IMG/VR virus record: IMGVR_UViG_3300036759_000092 | Span: 1 to 49,501 of that record | DNA length: 49,501 bases | Origin: a virus | Direction: 5' to 3' (one strand) | Part shown: piece by piece, positions 38,969 through 46,751 of the stretch | Layout of the letters: every line of letters starts with the position of its first letter | How positions within the stretch are numbered: the stretch's first letter is position 1 | Notes under the pieces: model-generated | Database searches by the model: none | The model's input: only the letters and a program-made list of their open reading frames with translations | Told to the model about the DNA's origin: nothing | Made by a program: the position numbers and the translations under genes

Positions 38969-38977
38969 GCATTGACG

Positions 38978-39646
38978 TTAGGCATCTGGCATCGCCTCCC
39001 AGCGCTCCTGGCACGCCTGCTGGAACTCGTCTAGGTGTCCTGCGCGCAAGGAGAGATGGTGGAGTTCCGTGACGAGCGCCGCCGCGCCATCCACGTCGAA
39101 GAAGAACAGGACGCGGGCGCGGTCCTGCGTTTGGTTGATCCTGCCGCCCAGCAGCAGACCGTAGAAGTTGCGGCCATCGCTCGGGTTGTCCACCCAGGCG
39201 GCGTCCACGCTGTCCATGAGGACGGCGTGCGCCGCGCTGAACATGACGCTCCCCTGGGAGTACGCGTCACCGCCTGAGCGGATGTCGCCTGGTAGCTCAC
39301 GCGGGTCGTCCGTGGTGCTGAGGACGAATGCCTCGATCTCCTGGGCGATCTGGTCGCGCCCCGCTTCGGTGTCGGGGTCGCCGATGATCACCCTGCTGGC
39401 CAACCGACGCAGCGAGCCGGGGATCTTACGTCCCGGCATCTGGAGCAGGCAGATGGGCTTGTCCATCATGATCGCCGCGCCTAGCTCCATGGCCATCTTC
39501 ACGTCCAGGTCATCCGTGTCGGGGACGATGCTGATGAACGCCTTGCTATCAGTGATCTTGTCGAGCGCATCGCGGCGGAAGTCGTCAACCAGACGCTCCC
39601 ACTCGGCGCGCTCTTCGGGGGTGAGGCTGTCGATCCAGTCGGGCAA
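38978..39646 (-). CDS. Rossmann-like protein (TIR / nucleoside deoxyribosyltransferase type), 222 aa
   Basis: Residues 30-90 read as a nucleotide-binding alpha/beta unit: A-F-I-S-I-V-P-D-T-D-D, then M-A-M-E-L-G-A-A-I-M-M-D-K-P-I-C-L-L, where E54 sits in the place of the catalytic glutamate of TIR NADases and nucleoside deoxyribosyltransferases. The C-terminal domain (about 120-222) is unrelated and unknown. Possible roles are NAD or nucleotide-signal cleavage, including counter-defence. TTG start with GAGGG upstream; confidence in the fold is moderate. Confidence 0.55.
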   Translation of the reverse strand: MPDWIDSLTPEERAEWERLVDDFRRDALDKITDSKAFISIVPDTDDLDVKMAMELGAAIMMDKPICLLQMPGRKIPGSLRRLASRVIIGDPDTEAGRDQIAQEIEAFVLSTTDDPRELPGDIRSGGDAYSQGSVMFSAAHAVLMDSVDAAWVDNPSDGRNFYGLLLGGRINQTQDRARVLFFFDVDGAAALVTELHHLSLRAGHLDEFQQACQERWEAMPDA

Positions 39647-39657
39647 AATGCGGCCCT

Positions 39658-40053
39658 CTACGCGGCGCGATTGCCCGGCTCGGTGGACTTGCCCTTGCCG
39701 TACTTGTCATGGCCCTCAACCACGTCGCTTGCGTTGAAGGCGCGCTCCCACGCTTGGATAGTCTCCACGCTGGGCCACCCGTCGAAGATGTCCATGGGGA
39801 CATCCATCAGGCCCTCGACGGGCTCCATCGTGTTCTGCATCTTCAACATCACCCGGCAGCGATAGTGCGGGGCGACCTCGACGCCTTGGGCGTGCTCGTG
39901 GAGCATGAGCACCCAGGCGATGCCGTAGCCGTCCGGGTCGAGGTTCGCCAGCACATCGGGCGGGAGCTGCCGGTTGTAGTTCAGCTTCTTCGCCCGCGCC
40001 GCCGCGTGACGGATGTCGTCAGCGGTCACTGCGCGTGTGTGCGACTTGTCCAT
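39658..40053 (-). CDS. Hypothetical protein, 131 aa
   Basis: No family recognised. Helical start, then an alpha/beta middle (Y-G-I-A-W-V-L-M-L-H-E-H) and a charged C-terminal tail. Overlaps the RusA-like gene upstream by 28 nt. Confidence 0.75.
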   Translation of the reverse strand: MDKSHTRAVTADDIRHAAARAKKLNYNRQLPPDVLANLDPDGYGIAWVLMLHEHAQGVEVAPHYRCRVMLKMQNTMEPVEGLMDVPMDIFDGWPSVETIQAWERAFNASDVVEGHDKYGKGKSTEPGNRAA

Positions 40054-40430
40054 GCGATCTCTCCTTCGGTCAACTCGATGACCGTCGTGGGTTGGCGACT
40101 GCTGCCGAACGTCACGCTGCGGAAGCGGTAGAAGTCCGGCTCGTCGTCTGGTATCCAGTCGCCAGCGACCAGTGCGTCGCCTAGCGACTTCTCAAGCAGC
40201 ATGCGGAAGTTGCCCTCGTCACGCCGCCTGCGTACTGGGAAGCAGATCAGCGCGTCTGCCACGACGGGCGTCAACAACTTCCGCTTCGGTGTGACCATCA
40301 CCAGCATCTCCATGCCGAGCATGTTCTGCCAGAGGTCCTTGTGGTATTTGAACAGACGCCAGCTACCTCGCGCCCCGACCTTGTTCATGGAGGGGGGCGT
40401 TTGCTGGATCGTCAGCCGAATAGGCGTCAT
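40026..40430 (-). CDS. RusA-like Holliday junction resolvase, 134 aa
   Basis: Cuts four-way junctions during recombination and before packaging. The core R-R-D71-E-G-N74-F...E-K81...D85-A-L...D95-D96-E-P reproduces the RusA acidic cluster and conserved lysine; P-P-S-M-N near the N-terminus is the usual family start. ATG preceded by GAGGAG seven bases away, inside the upstream zinc-finger gene. It works logically with the annealing protein at 42227-43171. Confidence 0.8.
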   Translation of the reverse strand: MTPIRLTIQQTPPSMNKVGARGSWRLFKYHKDLWQNMLGMEMLVMVTPKRKLLTPVVADALICFPVRRRRDEGNFRMLLEKSLGDALVAGDWIPDDEPDFYRFRSVTFGSSRQPTTVIELTEGEIAWTSRTHAQ

Positions 40431-40650
40431 CCATCATCTCCTCGAACGCCTGTCGGGCGCAGTGCTCGCTACAGAAGTCCCACTTCCGTTTGACCCTTCC
40501 GCTCCCGTGCAGGCTGATGACCCCGCTCATCGCGCCCCATCCGGCGGGGCGCGTGTAGAAGGGCTGTCCCGTCATGGGACGCAACTCCATCGCGTCCCCT
40601 CTCTGGCCGCATACGTCGCACTCGTACGTGACGCGTTCGTTCCTTGCCAT
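40363..40650 (-). CDS. Zinc-finger protein, 95 aa
   Basis: C-D-V-C-G (11-15) and F-C-S-E-H-C (about 59-64) form a treble-clef or zinc-ribbon site. It overlaps the RusA-like gene by 68 nt in another frame, unusually long for this genome, which suggests its C-terminus was extended or the resolvase start captured. Confidence 0.7.
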   Translation of the reverse strand: MARNERVTYECDVCGQRGDAMELRPMTGQPFYTRPAGWGAMSGVISLHGSGRVKRKWDFCSEHCARQAFEEMMDDAYSADDPANAPLHEQGRGAR

Positions 40651-40658
40651 GGGTCCCC

Positions 40659-41054
40659 CTAGAAGAGCTTGAGGGTGATCCCCGCCTCCGGCGGCGGGGG
40701 GGCCTCGTTGGGGATCGCGTGCGCCAGTTGCTTCCCGCGCCAGGTCAGCTTGTAGACGTAGCTGCGACGTCCGTGGCTGGCGCTGGAGCGGCCCTTGCGA
40801 TGCTCACCCGTTGAGGTCAGGTAGCCCTGCCTGACGAGCGCGTTGACGGCAGAGCCGATGATGTTGCGCTCGCTGATCTGCTGCCCGGTGATGTAGTCGC
40901 TGTGGAACTCGCCGTATGTCTTGGCGATCATGAGGATGAGGATGCAGGTGCGTCCCCACTCCTCCCTGCGCCACGTCCGGTACAAGTCCTGCGCCTGGGC
41001 GAGCGTCAGGGGTGGGAGCTGCCCTCCCCTTGAGCCCGCTCCGGGTTCGTCCAT
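40659..41054 (-). CDS. Winged-helix DNA-binding protein, 131 aa
   Basis: MarR/phage-regulator style wHTH: I-T-G-Q-Q-I-S-E-R-N-I-I-G-S-A-V-N-A-L-V (recognition helix region, about 55-75) and Y-V-Y-K-L-T-W-R-G-K-Q-L (wing and last helix, about 98-110). GGAGG precedes the ATG. Possibly controls early leftward genes. Confidence 0.7.
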   Translation of the reverse strand: MDEPGAGSRGGQLPPLTLAQAQDLYRTWRREEWGRTCILILMIAKTYGEFHSDYITGQQISERNIIGSAVNALVRQGYLTSTGEHRKGRSSASHGRRSYVYKLTWRGKQLAHAIPNEAPPPPEAGITLKLF

Positions 41055-41359
41055 TGTTCGCCTCCATCTTGAGACTTTTGGTGGAGCTTGGCCATGATCT
41101 CTTGCTCGTACTGCTGCTCGGCGTCTTCAAAGGCGGCGCGTCGCAGTTCGAGGTGGTTGAAGTCCAGCTTCGCCAAACGGGGTACAAGAGCCTGGAGGGC
41201 CATGATCCGTCCACACTCGGTGGAGAAGGGATGGAGGCCCCGACGGTCAAAGGTCTTGGGCCTCCTACCCCTCAACTCCCCTAGGCGCTCACCTCTCGCT
41301 ATCTGATACGCCGCATCTACGGCTTCTTTCCAGGCGTCGTAAGCCTGGTCTTCTGTCAC
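41006..41359 (-). CDS. Hypothetical helical protein, 117 aa
   Basis: Largely helical and charged, with R-R-A-A-F-E-D-A-E-Q-Q-Y-E-Q-E-I-M at the C-terminal half. Overlaps its downstream neighbour by 49 nt. No family recognised. Confidence 0.7.
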   Translation of the reverse strand: MTEDQAYDAWKEAVDAAYQIARGERLGELRGRRPKTFDRRGLHPFSTECGRIMALQALVPRLAKLDFNHLELRRAAFEDAEQQYEQEIMAKLHQKSQDGGEQWTNPERAQGEGSSHP

Positions 41360-41646
41360 CTGCGCTCCATCAAGGTGATGGTGCGCAGCGTTGTCAACAC
41401 GCCGAGCACGAATGCCTGTGCGACCTCGTGCCGCGCCTCTAGGATCGGCACCGGGTCATCACTGATTGAGCGGCGCGCATGGTCGGCTGCGAAGGCTGCC
41501 GCGCCGTGAACGTCCACGCCGAGCTCGCTGCCGACGCGCATCGCGCCCATGTCACTCTCGCCACCGCCGAACTCCATGGCGACCGCGTCGTTGATCTCCG
41601 CGCCACGGACCAGATCCCGCTTCAGGATGATGCGGGCCGTGATCAT
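41356..41646 (-). CDS. Hypothetical protein, 96 aa
   Basis: Starts at 41646 by TGATG overlap with the IHF gene. The segment M-E-F-G-G-G-E-S-D-M-G-A-M-R-V-G-S-E-L is a curious glycine/acidic loop between two helices. Function unknown. Confidence 0.7.
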   Translation of the reverse strand: MITARIILKRDLVRGAEINDAVAMEFGGGESDMGAMRVGSELGVDVHGAAAFAADHARRSISDDPVPILEARHEVAQAFVLGVLTTLRTITLMERR

Positions 41647-41996
41647 CAAGGCGCTTGCACCAGCTCGATCATGCGGATCAACTCGCGGCGACGGGCTACG
41701 CTCAGCCTGCCGATGTGCATCTTCCCCGAGATGGGGAACTCCGCCAGTATCTCCGCCACCGTCTTGTGGCCGAAGCCCTTGATCGCCATCAGATAGTCCT
41801 GCACCTGGATGCTGTTCGCGGTCTCCCACCAGGCGTGGTCGCGCTCGTTGAGCACCGCCACCGGATCGACTTGCTGCGTCCTGATGAGCTGCTTCAACTG
41901 AGCGGTCTTGGTCCGCTGGCTGTTCGCCATCGCCAGGGCGGTCTTGCGCTGCTCGGCGCGCTTCTCCTTGATGCTTGGCGATTCAGACACCGTCAA
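41646..41996 (-). CDS. Actinobacterial-type integration host factor (mIHF-like), 116 aa
   Basis: The C-terminal half has V-Q-D-Y-L-M-A-I-K-G-F-G-H-K-T-V-A-E-I-L, the helix-two-turns-helix of mycobacterial IHF and ribosomal protein S13, followed by R-R-E-L-I; the N-terminal helix is basic. Host homologues bend DNA and are essential nucleoid proteins. A phage copy could help replication initiation, packaging or transcription. Start uncertain between TTG 41996 and GTG 41990. Strong support for an actinobacterial host. Confidence 0.85.
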   Translation of the reverse strand: MTVSESPSIKEKRAEQRKTALAMANSQRTKTAQLKQLIRTQQVDPVAVLNERDHAWWETANSIQVQDYLMAIKGFGHKTVAEILAEFPISGKMHIGRLSVARRRELIRMIELVQAP

Positions 41997-42273
41997 TCGT
42001 CTCTTGGGTCTTCACGGTCGGGCGCTTTGTCGCCCAGAACCGCTCGCCCACGCTGGCGATCTCCAGGTCGCCCGTCCGCGCTTGCGCCATCAGGTCGTAT
42101 CGCTTGATGGCCTCCATCCTGGCGGCGCTGGCTCCGTCCGCCTCGACCACGCCCATCTCCTGCCAGACGTCCTTCTCGCCGAACTCGTCCGTCAGCCTCA
42201 CGAAGATGAGGTACCGGGAAGCCTTCTCATCCTCCGTAGCCTGGGTCTGTGTCTGCGTCTCCGTCGCTGCCAT
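41983..42273 (-). CDS. Hypothetical protein, 96 aa
   Basis: ATG 42273 follows AGGAG with a 4-nt gap. Gln/Thr-rich N-terminus, then a beta-alpha-beta unit (Y-L-I-F-V-R-L-T-D-E-F). It lies between the annealing protein and IHF, so a recombination accessory role is possible but unproven. Confidence 0.7.
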   Translation of the reverse strand: MAATETQTQTQATEDEKASRYLIFVRLTDEFGEKDVWQEMGVVEADGASAARMEAIKRYDLMAQARTGDLEIASVGERFWATKRPTVKTQETIDGV

Positions 42274-43171
42274 CTGACTCCTGTTCGCGTTGTTCTTGTT
42301 CGACACCGTCGCGTGCTGCGCGAGCGGTGTGCAAGAGAGCGCGGTAGACGATCCGCGGCATGTATCCGGTGGCGTCGCTGATGATGCTGTCGATGACGAA
42401 CTGCGCCAGCCCGCCGTCGTTGACCAGGAACAGCACCGCTCTGTTCAGGCGTTCGAGGTCTTCCGGCTTGGCCGACATCGGCGGGCCGTAGGTCCCCTCC
42501 TGTGTGATGCCGTCCATCTCCTCCGCTGGCGTGGCCTCGTAGCCCGCCATCGTGACGATGAACCCGAGGGGGGCCTTCAGCGCCTTCGACATCGCACGGG
42601 TCTGCGCCATCGACATGAGGGCGTAGTCGTCGCGACCAGCCCACTTCTGCTCGGTCCGCTTGCAGGCTCCCTCGGCACCGCCGACGACGGCACCGTTCAA
42701 CGTCTGCACGCGGTAGCTCGCCTTGAAGCCGAACGCGAGGCCCTTGCTCAGCGGACCGGCCATCGACTGCGGGAGCGGTTGCGGCCAGGGGATCTCCTCG
42801 ACGTACTCCTTCACCGGGAACACGCCGATCATCGACCCCAGCGTCTGCCAGCCCTCGACCTTGACGTGGTCGTTGCTGCCGATGCGCTGCGTGAGCTTCT
42901 GCTTCCGCAGGATGTCCTTCAACGTCGTGGACACCTTGGTCACACGCTCGATGACCTCTTGCGGGTCGCTGGTGCCGAACAGCGTTCCTATCGGCTGCTC
43001 GTGCGGCGGGGCCGGTACGACCTCGTGGCCGATGCCGACAGGCGGCTCCTCTTCACGTTCCCACGACGGATCGTACCGCGTATCGCTCGCATCGTCCGGC
43101 ACTACCTCACCCTCGACGTGCTCGGGTTCGGGTTCGGGTTCTGCGGGTTGCGCTTCTTGCATACCACGCAT
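42227..43171 (-). CDS. RecT/Erf-like single-strand annealing protein, 314 aa
   Basis: V-E-G-W-Q-T-L-G-S-M-I-G-V-F-P, then G-G-A-E-G-A-C, R-D-D-Y-A-L-M-S-M-A-Q-T-R-A-M-S-K-A-L and G-F-I-V-T-M-A-G-Y-E-A-T-P-A are the hallmark blocks of an annealing family common in actinophages. An acidic, disordered N-terminus (1-60) precedes the core. The likely job is annealing of complementary strands during replication or repair. The exact start is unclear (ATG 43171 or 43162, TTG 43198). Confidence 0.85.
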   Translation of the reverse strand: MRGMQEAQPAEPEPEPEHVEGEVVPDDASDTRYDPSWEREEEPPVGIGHEVVPAPPHEQPIGTLFGTSDPQEVIERVTKVSTTLKDILRKQKLTQRIGSNDHVKVEGWQTLGSMIGVFPVKEYVEEIPWPQPLPQSMAGPLSKGLAFGFKASYRVQTLNGAVVGGAEGACKRTEQKWAGRDDYALMSMAQTRAMSKALKAPLGFIVTMAGYEATPAEEMDGITQEGTYGPPMSAKPEDLERLNRAVLFLVNDGGLAQFVIDSIISDATGYMPRIVYRALLHTARAARDGVEQEQREQESDGSDGDADTDPGYGG

Positions 43172-43246
43172 TCTAGAGCATGGACCCTTCGTCACCAAGC
43201 GTGTCGCACCGTCTAACCCGCATACAGCGGCTTTCGGTTTATGCTA

Positions 43247-43296
43247 CGAAAAGAAAGGGACGGGAGGCAGCAGATCGCTGGTTGCCCTCCCGTCCC
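43247..43296 (-). terminator. Intrinsic terminator of the AAA+ ATPase unit
   Basis: A perfect 11-bp stem GGGACGGGAGG/CCTCCCGTCCC (43257-43267 with 43286-43296) is followed on the minus strand by TTTCTTTTC. It lies 30 bases past the ATPase stop, making it the best-formed terminator in the window. The 43172-43246 gap beyond it probably holds the promoter of the annealing protein. Confidence 0.85.
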
Positions 43297-43326
43297 TATG
43301 CCCCCCGAGCCTGTATCGGCAGGAAC

Positions 43327-44787
43327 CTACGAGGACCTTAGCTCGAAGAGCTGCTCCCCGTCGTCGTCCGTGCCATGCGTCCCGTCAACGGCTGACGCCA
43401 CGATACCCTGCAACTGCGTCTCCAGGTTGGACGGCTGCTTCGGCTCCTGGGCCTCGCGCATCATCCTGAGCTGCGGCTTCAGCCCCTCGGCTGCCTGGAC
43501 AAAGTCCTGCGTCTCCAGGACTATGTCGTGCCTATCTGCTCGCGCCAGGGCGTATCGCACTGCCCTGTCCGTCGCCTCCTTGACGAAGGCGGGCAAGAAG
43601 CCCTCCATGGCTGCGTAGATCTCCAGGTAGTCGAGCGGCGTCCGCATGTCCTCGGGGACCATGCTCTCGATCATGCGCTGCACGCCGGGGAGATCGAGGC
43701 TGCCGATCTCCACCACTGCGTCCAAGCGGCCCGGTCGCAACATCGCCTTGTTGATGCGCTCCGGGTGGTTGGTGGTCAGCACCATCATCACCTCGCTGCC
43801 CTTGGTGGTGATCCCGTCGAAGGCGTCGAGCAACATCTGCACGATGTCCACGTCGCCAGCCGCCTTCTTCTCGATGGCGTCCAGGTCTTCGACGAAGACG
43901 CACGCTGGCGTGTAGAGCTTCGCCGTGGCCAGGACGGTCGGCAGGTCGTCCTCTCCGGGACGGCAGTAGATGAACGTCCACCCGAACTCGGTGGCTATCT
44001 GTGCCGTCCTGAACGCGGCCAGCGTCTTGCCCGTCCCGTAGGGACCGTGCAGGAGGACGGCACGCTTCAGCGGCATCTTCAGGTCACGCATCAACTGCGT
44101 GCGCCGCATCAGCGACCAGATGTTCGCCTCCAACTGGGCCTGCGCCTCGTCGCTGTAGATCACGCGCTCCGCGTCCACGGTGCTCAGGTCGATGAAGTTG
44201 GGCGTCTGGTCCCCATCGATCGCCTTGCCCCGGTAGATGCTGTGCTCACGCAGCTCCTCCTCCACCAGCGTGAAGATCGCCGCCGCGTGCGCCTGGAAGC
44301 GCTTCTGGCATGTGATGCTCAACTGGAACATCTCACCGAACCGTGGCGAGCGCCACGTCCCGAGATGCATCACGCCCCTGAAGATGGGGACGGTGAGCGT
44401 GCCCCACGGGATGCTCGTCACCTGGCCGTAGCCGACCGTCACCTCCCTGGTGTCGAGCGGCATCGGGCCGAAGAACGTCCACTGCGGTCGCGGGACACCG
44501 CTGCTGCCGAACACCCGTTTCAGGGCGTTGTGGACAGCGACGGCCCCGTCCATCGGGCGGTAGTGGAACTTGCGGCCGAAGTCCGCATCCTCCTCCTGCG
44601 CCTGCTTCCAGTTGCGCAGGTGGAGGATGGCGTCGCCAACCTCCATGTCCTTCGGCAGGATGATCTCCGTGCCCTGGAACTTCAACTCGTCGCTCTGGAC
44701 GAGCTGTCCGCCAAGCTCTGCCAGCTTGGCCAGGAGCTGGTCTTGCTGCTCCTGCTCCACCGTCTTCTTCTCGACGGCGTCTGCCAT
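43327..44787 (-). CDS. AAA+ ATPase, 486 aa
   Basis: Walker A G-P-Y-G-T-G-K-T (248-255), Walker B C-V-F-V-E-D-L-D (296-303), sensor T-T-N-H-P-E-R (338-344) and the R-P-G-R-L-D arginine-finger box (351-356) define a CDC48/FtsH-like AAA+ module. The N-terminal 230 residues form a separate substrate or adaptor domain with no protease motif. It could remodel nucleoprotein complexes. It has its own hairpin leader (44811-44839) and terminator, so it is expressed as a single unit. Confidence 0.9.
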   Translation of the reverse strand: MADAVEKKTVEQEQQDQLLAKLAELGGQLVQSDELKFQGTEIILPKDMEVGDAILHLRNWKQAQEEDADFGRKFHYRPMDGAVAVHNALKRVFGSSGVPRPQWTFFGPMPLDTREVTVGYGQVTSIPWGTLTVPIFRGVMHLGTWRSPRFGEMFQLSITCQKRFQAHAAAIFTLVEEELREHSIYRGKAIDGDQTPNFIDLSTVDAERVIYSDEAQAQLEANIWSLMRRTQLMRDLKMPLKRAVLLHGPYGTGKTLAAFRTAQIATEFGWTFIYCRPGEDDLPTVLATAKLYTPACVFVEDLDAIEKKAAGDVDIVQMLLDAFDGITTKGSEVMMVLTTNHPERINKAMLRPGRLDAVVEIGSLDLPGVQRMIESMVPEDMRTPLDYLEIYAAMEGFLPAFVKEATDRAVRYALARADRHDIVLETQDFVQAAEGLKPQLRMMREAQEPKQPSNLETQLQGIVASAVDGTHGTDDDGEQLFELRSS

Positions 44788-44810
44788 GATTCAGCCTCCT
44801 TCACAAGGGC

Positions 44811-44839
44811 GGTCGGTGCCGACGTGGCCGACACCGACC
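44811..44839. promoter_or_regulatory. Inverted repeat upstream of the ATPase gene
   Basis: GGTCGGTG (44811-44818) and CACCGACC (44832-44839) form a perfect 8-bp outer stem with further pairing inside. GAAGGAGG and the ATG follow on the minus strand, another stem-plus-ribosome-site leader. Confidence 0.65.
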
Positions 44840-44868
44840 GATTGTCACGCTACCTTCTCTACCTCCTC

Positions 44869-45312
44869 TCAGATCTTCCCTCCATAGCTGGTCGTGCGTA
44901 GCATCGTGAACGGTCGGATACACGTACAGGCCTCTGCCACGACGCGGTAGGCGTCAGTCGTGATCTGGATGTAGAAGGCGAACGCTGCTTCCCACCCACA
45001 GATGATGAGACCGTTATCGAAGTGTTCCGCCACATGTTCCGTCCACTCTCCGTCGATCCACCAGGCATTGTGGACTCGGCCGGTGTAGTTGATGACGACC
45101 TGAGTCTGGTGGACGTCGGTCGGTGGCTCAACGTAGATCCGCCACAGCCTTCCGTTGTCACCACCGCGAACGCAGAAGCTGCCTGTCTTCGCGATGTCGT
45201 CAAGCTGGCAGGGCAGGAGGCGACCCCGAAGGATCGCCTCCCAGTCCGGCTGCCTATTCGGCAGGGGGACAGGCTTCATGAACCGACCCCGTGCGTCACG
45301 GACTACGGTCAC
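44869..45312 (-). CDS. Hypothetical protein, 147 aa
   Basis: Begins V-V-R-D-A-R-G-R-F, a short motif often seen at the start of phage and NUMOD-like DNA-binding proteins, then a tryptophan-rich beta domain. Start at GTG 45312 by TAGTG overlap; an internal ATG eleven codons in is possible. Function unknown. Confidence 0.65.
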   Translation of the reverse strand: MTVVRDARGRFMKPVPLPNRQPDWEAILRGRLLPCQLDDIAKTGSFCVRGGDNGRLWRIYVEPPTDVHQTQVVINYTGRVHNAWWIDGEWTEHVAEHFDNGLIICGWEAAFAFYIQITTDAYRVVAEACTCIRPFTMLRTTSYGGKI

Positions 45313-45554
45313 TACACGCCGCCCGCGAAGGGCGGGACCACCGTCACGTCCTTGGGCTCGTCCTCCTTGCCTGGAGCGTACGACGTGGGCACGTGAATCT
45401 TCTTGCCCGGCTGCTCCGTCGTGTCGAACGCGCTGCCTCCGGCGCGGATGGCCCGCCTGAAGGCGAGCCGCGCCTCTTCGACTGTCACGGGCTGGTCGGT
45501 ATCCCAGTGATAGATGCCGCGCCCGCGCCCTACGATGGTGACGGTTCCCGTCAT
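45312..45554 (-). CDS. Hypothetical protein, 80 aa
   Basis: AAGGAG six bases before ATG 45554. Alpha/beta start (T-V-T-I-V-G-R-G-R-G-I-Y-H-W, then V-E-E-A-R-L-A-F-R-R-A-I) followed by a disordered tail. Function unknown. Confidence 0.7.
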   Translation of the reverse strand: MTGTVTIVGRGRGIYHWDTDQPVTVEEARLAFRRAIRAGGSAFDTTEQPGKKIHVPTSYAPGKEDEPKDVTVVPPFAGGV

Positions 45555-45617
45555 CACTTTCTCCTTGTTCTGTGACTAGCCTCTAGGACCGGCGATTGGG
45601 GTGGCGGGGATCACCTC

Positions 45618-46244
45618 CTAGTCGTTCACGGGGACGTTGAAAGCTGTGATGTTGCCGTTGGTGCCCAAGACGTAGAGGCGCACGACGGGCTTGAGGCCGT
45701 GCTTCCTGATCACCAGCGACGTGACGCCGCACGGCACGTTGCGGAAGTTGACCTGCACCCGTCCGTTGCGGATGGGCAGCGTCACCTTCTTCCCTGCGAC
45801 ACGCGCCTGGACGCTGCCTCGGTAGCCCTTCGGCAGCTTCACCGAGAGCGTACGCTTGGACGTGCAGGTCGTGCGGTTCTGCACCGTCTGCGTCACGGTG
45901 GTGGTCGTCGTCACGCCTGGCGGTCCGGCAGCCCCAGTGGGACCGGCGGGACCGGCGGGTCCTTGCGGTCCGGTTTGTCCTGCGGGTCCTTGCGGTCCTG
46001 CGGGTCCCTGGGGGCCTGGCGACCCAGGCGTCTCCTCATCGTCGTCGTCCTTGCACTTGCCAATCGTGTCGCCGTGCATCAGGTGCGCCGGGACCGCATC
46101 GAGATCTACCGTGACGGTGTGCTCCTTATCCGGCGGCGGTGGGACGTGACACATCTCTACCTTCATGCCGTCGTCGGCCATTGCCGATGCAGGTGTGAGC
46201 ATGATCGCGGCGATAGCCGCCGCGCCGAGGTGACGCTTCTCCAT
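45618..46244 (-). CDS. Secreted collagen-like protein, 208 aa
   Basis: A signal peptide (1-24, ending A-S-A-M-A) precedes a short domain M-C-H-V-P-P-P-P...H-T-V-T-V-D...A-H-L-M-H-G-D...G-K-C (about 31-63), seen in secreted bacterial proteins. Eleven or so G-P-x triplets (73-109) and a beta-rich end with two cysteine pairs follow. Export and collagen triplets argue for an extracellular role during infection. AAGGAGG precedes the start. Confidence 0.85.
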   Translation of the reverse strand: MEKRHLGAAAIAAIMLTPASAMADDGMKVEMCHVPPPPDKEHTVTVDLDAVPAHLMHGDTIGKCKDDDDEETPGSPGPQGPAGPQGPAGQTGPQGPAGPAGPTGAAGPPGVTTTTTVTQTVQNRTTCTSKRTLSVKLPKGYRGSVQARVAGKKVTLPIRNGRVQVNFRNVPCGVTSLVIRKHGLKPVVRLYVLGTNGNITAFNVPVND

Positions 46245-46262
46245 GATGCCTCCTTGGTTGAT

Positions 46263-46751
46263 TCAGCCGGGCTGGCTTCCGTTGAGATACCGCAATGGTG
46301 ATGTGGAGTAGCGGTACTCGCGGCGCATCAGCGTCTGCGCAAGGTCATCCGAGGTGCGCTGGCGCTCTCCGAGCCAGCGCGTGACGAGGATCATCTGGTC
46401 GTCCTTGAACCTGTTCAGCGCGTCAGCCTGGCGGGCCGTCAGCTTGCCCATCGCCAACATCTCGCCGCCCTTCGTCAGTCGCCAGCGCTGGCCGTACTTC
46501 GGTCGGCCGCTCCTGGTGACCATCGGGCTGCCGGTGTCGTCCGTTTGGATCTCGCGCTCCATCGCGCCGTAGCGCACCATCCACACGAAGCGGCTGATCA
46601 CGCTGCGCACCGGGTTCGCGGCCTTGATGCCGAGCCGCTTCGCGACCGCTTCGGGATCGACCCAGCCACCTTCGCTGCTGAGATCATCGACCACCAGGAG
46701 CAACTCCCGGTCGCTGTAGTCCTCCAGCTTCAGCGTGTGGAGTTCAGGCAA
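46263..46751 (-). CDS. Winged-helix protein, 162 aa
   Basis: TTG 46751 chosen for GGTGAG upstream and the overlap with the previous stop. G-W-V-D-P-E-A-V-A-K-R-L-G-I-K-A-A-N-P-V (about 28-47) is a helix-turn-helix, with the wing ending R-W-R-L-T-K-G-G-E-M-L (about 90-100). Probably a DNA-binding regulator, paired with the wHTH gene upstream. Confidence 0.65.
   Translation of the reverse strand: MPELHTLKLEDYSDRELLLVVDDLSSEGGWVDPEAVAKRLGIKAANPVRSVISRFVWMVRYGAMEREIQTDDTGSPMVTRSGRPKYGQRWRLTKGGEMLAMGKLTARQADALNRFKDDQMILVTRWLGERQRTSDDLAQTLMRREYRYSTSPLRYLNGSQPG

Noticed and set aside
38694-39014. 106-codon leftward frame over the structured RNA region
   Set aside because: No ribosome site, low-complexity product, and it crosses the perfect stems of the RNA candidate.
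43528-44901. Long rightward open frame (about 457 codons) opposite the AAA+ ATPase
   Set aside because: It is the antisense shadow of a clear AAA+ gene, with no family motifs and an Arg/His-rich composition.
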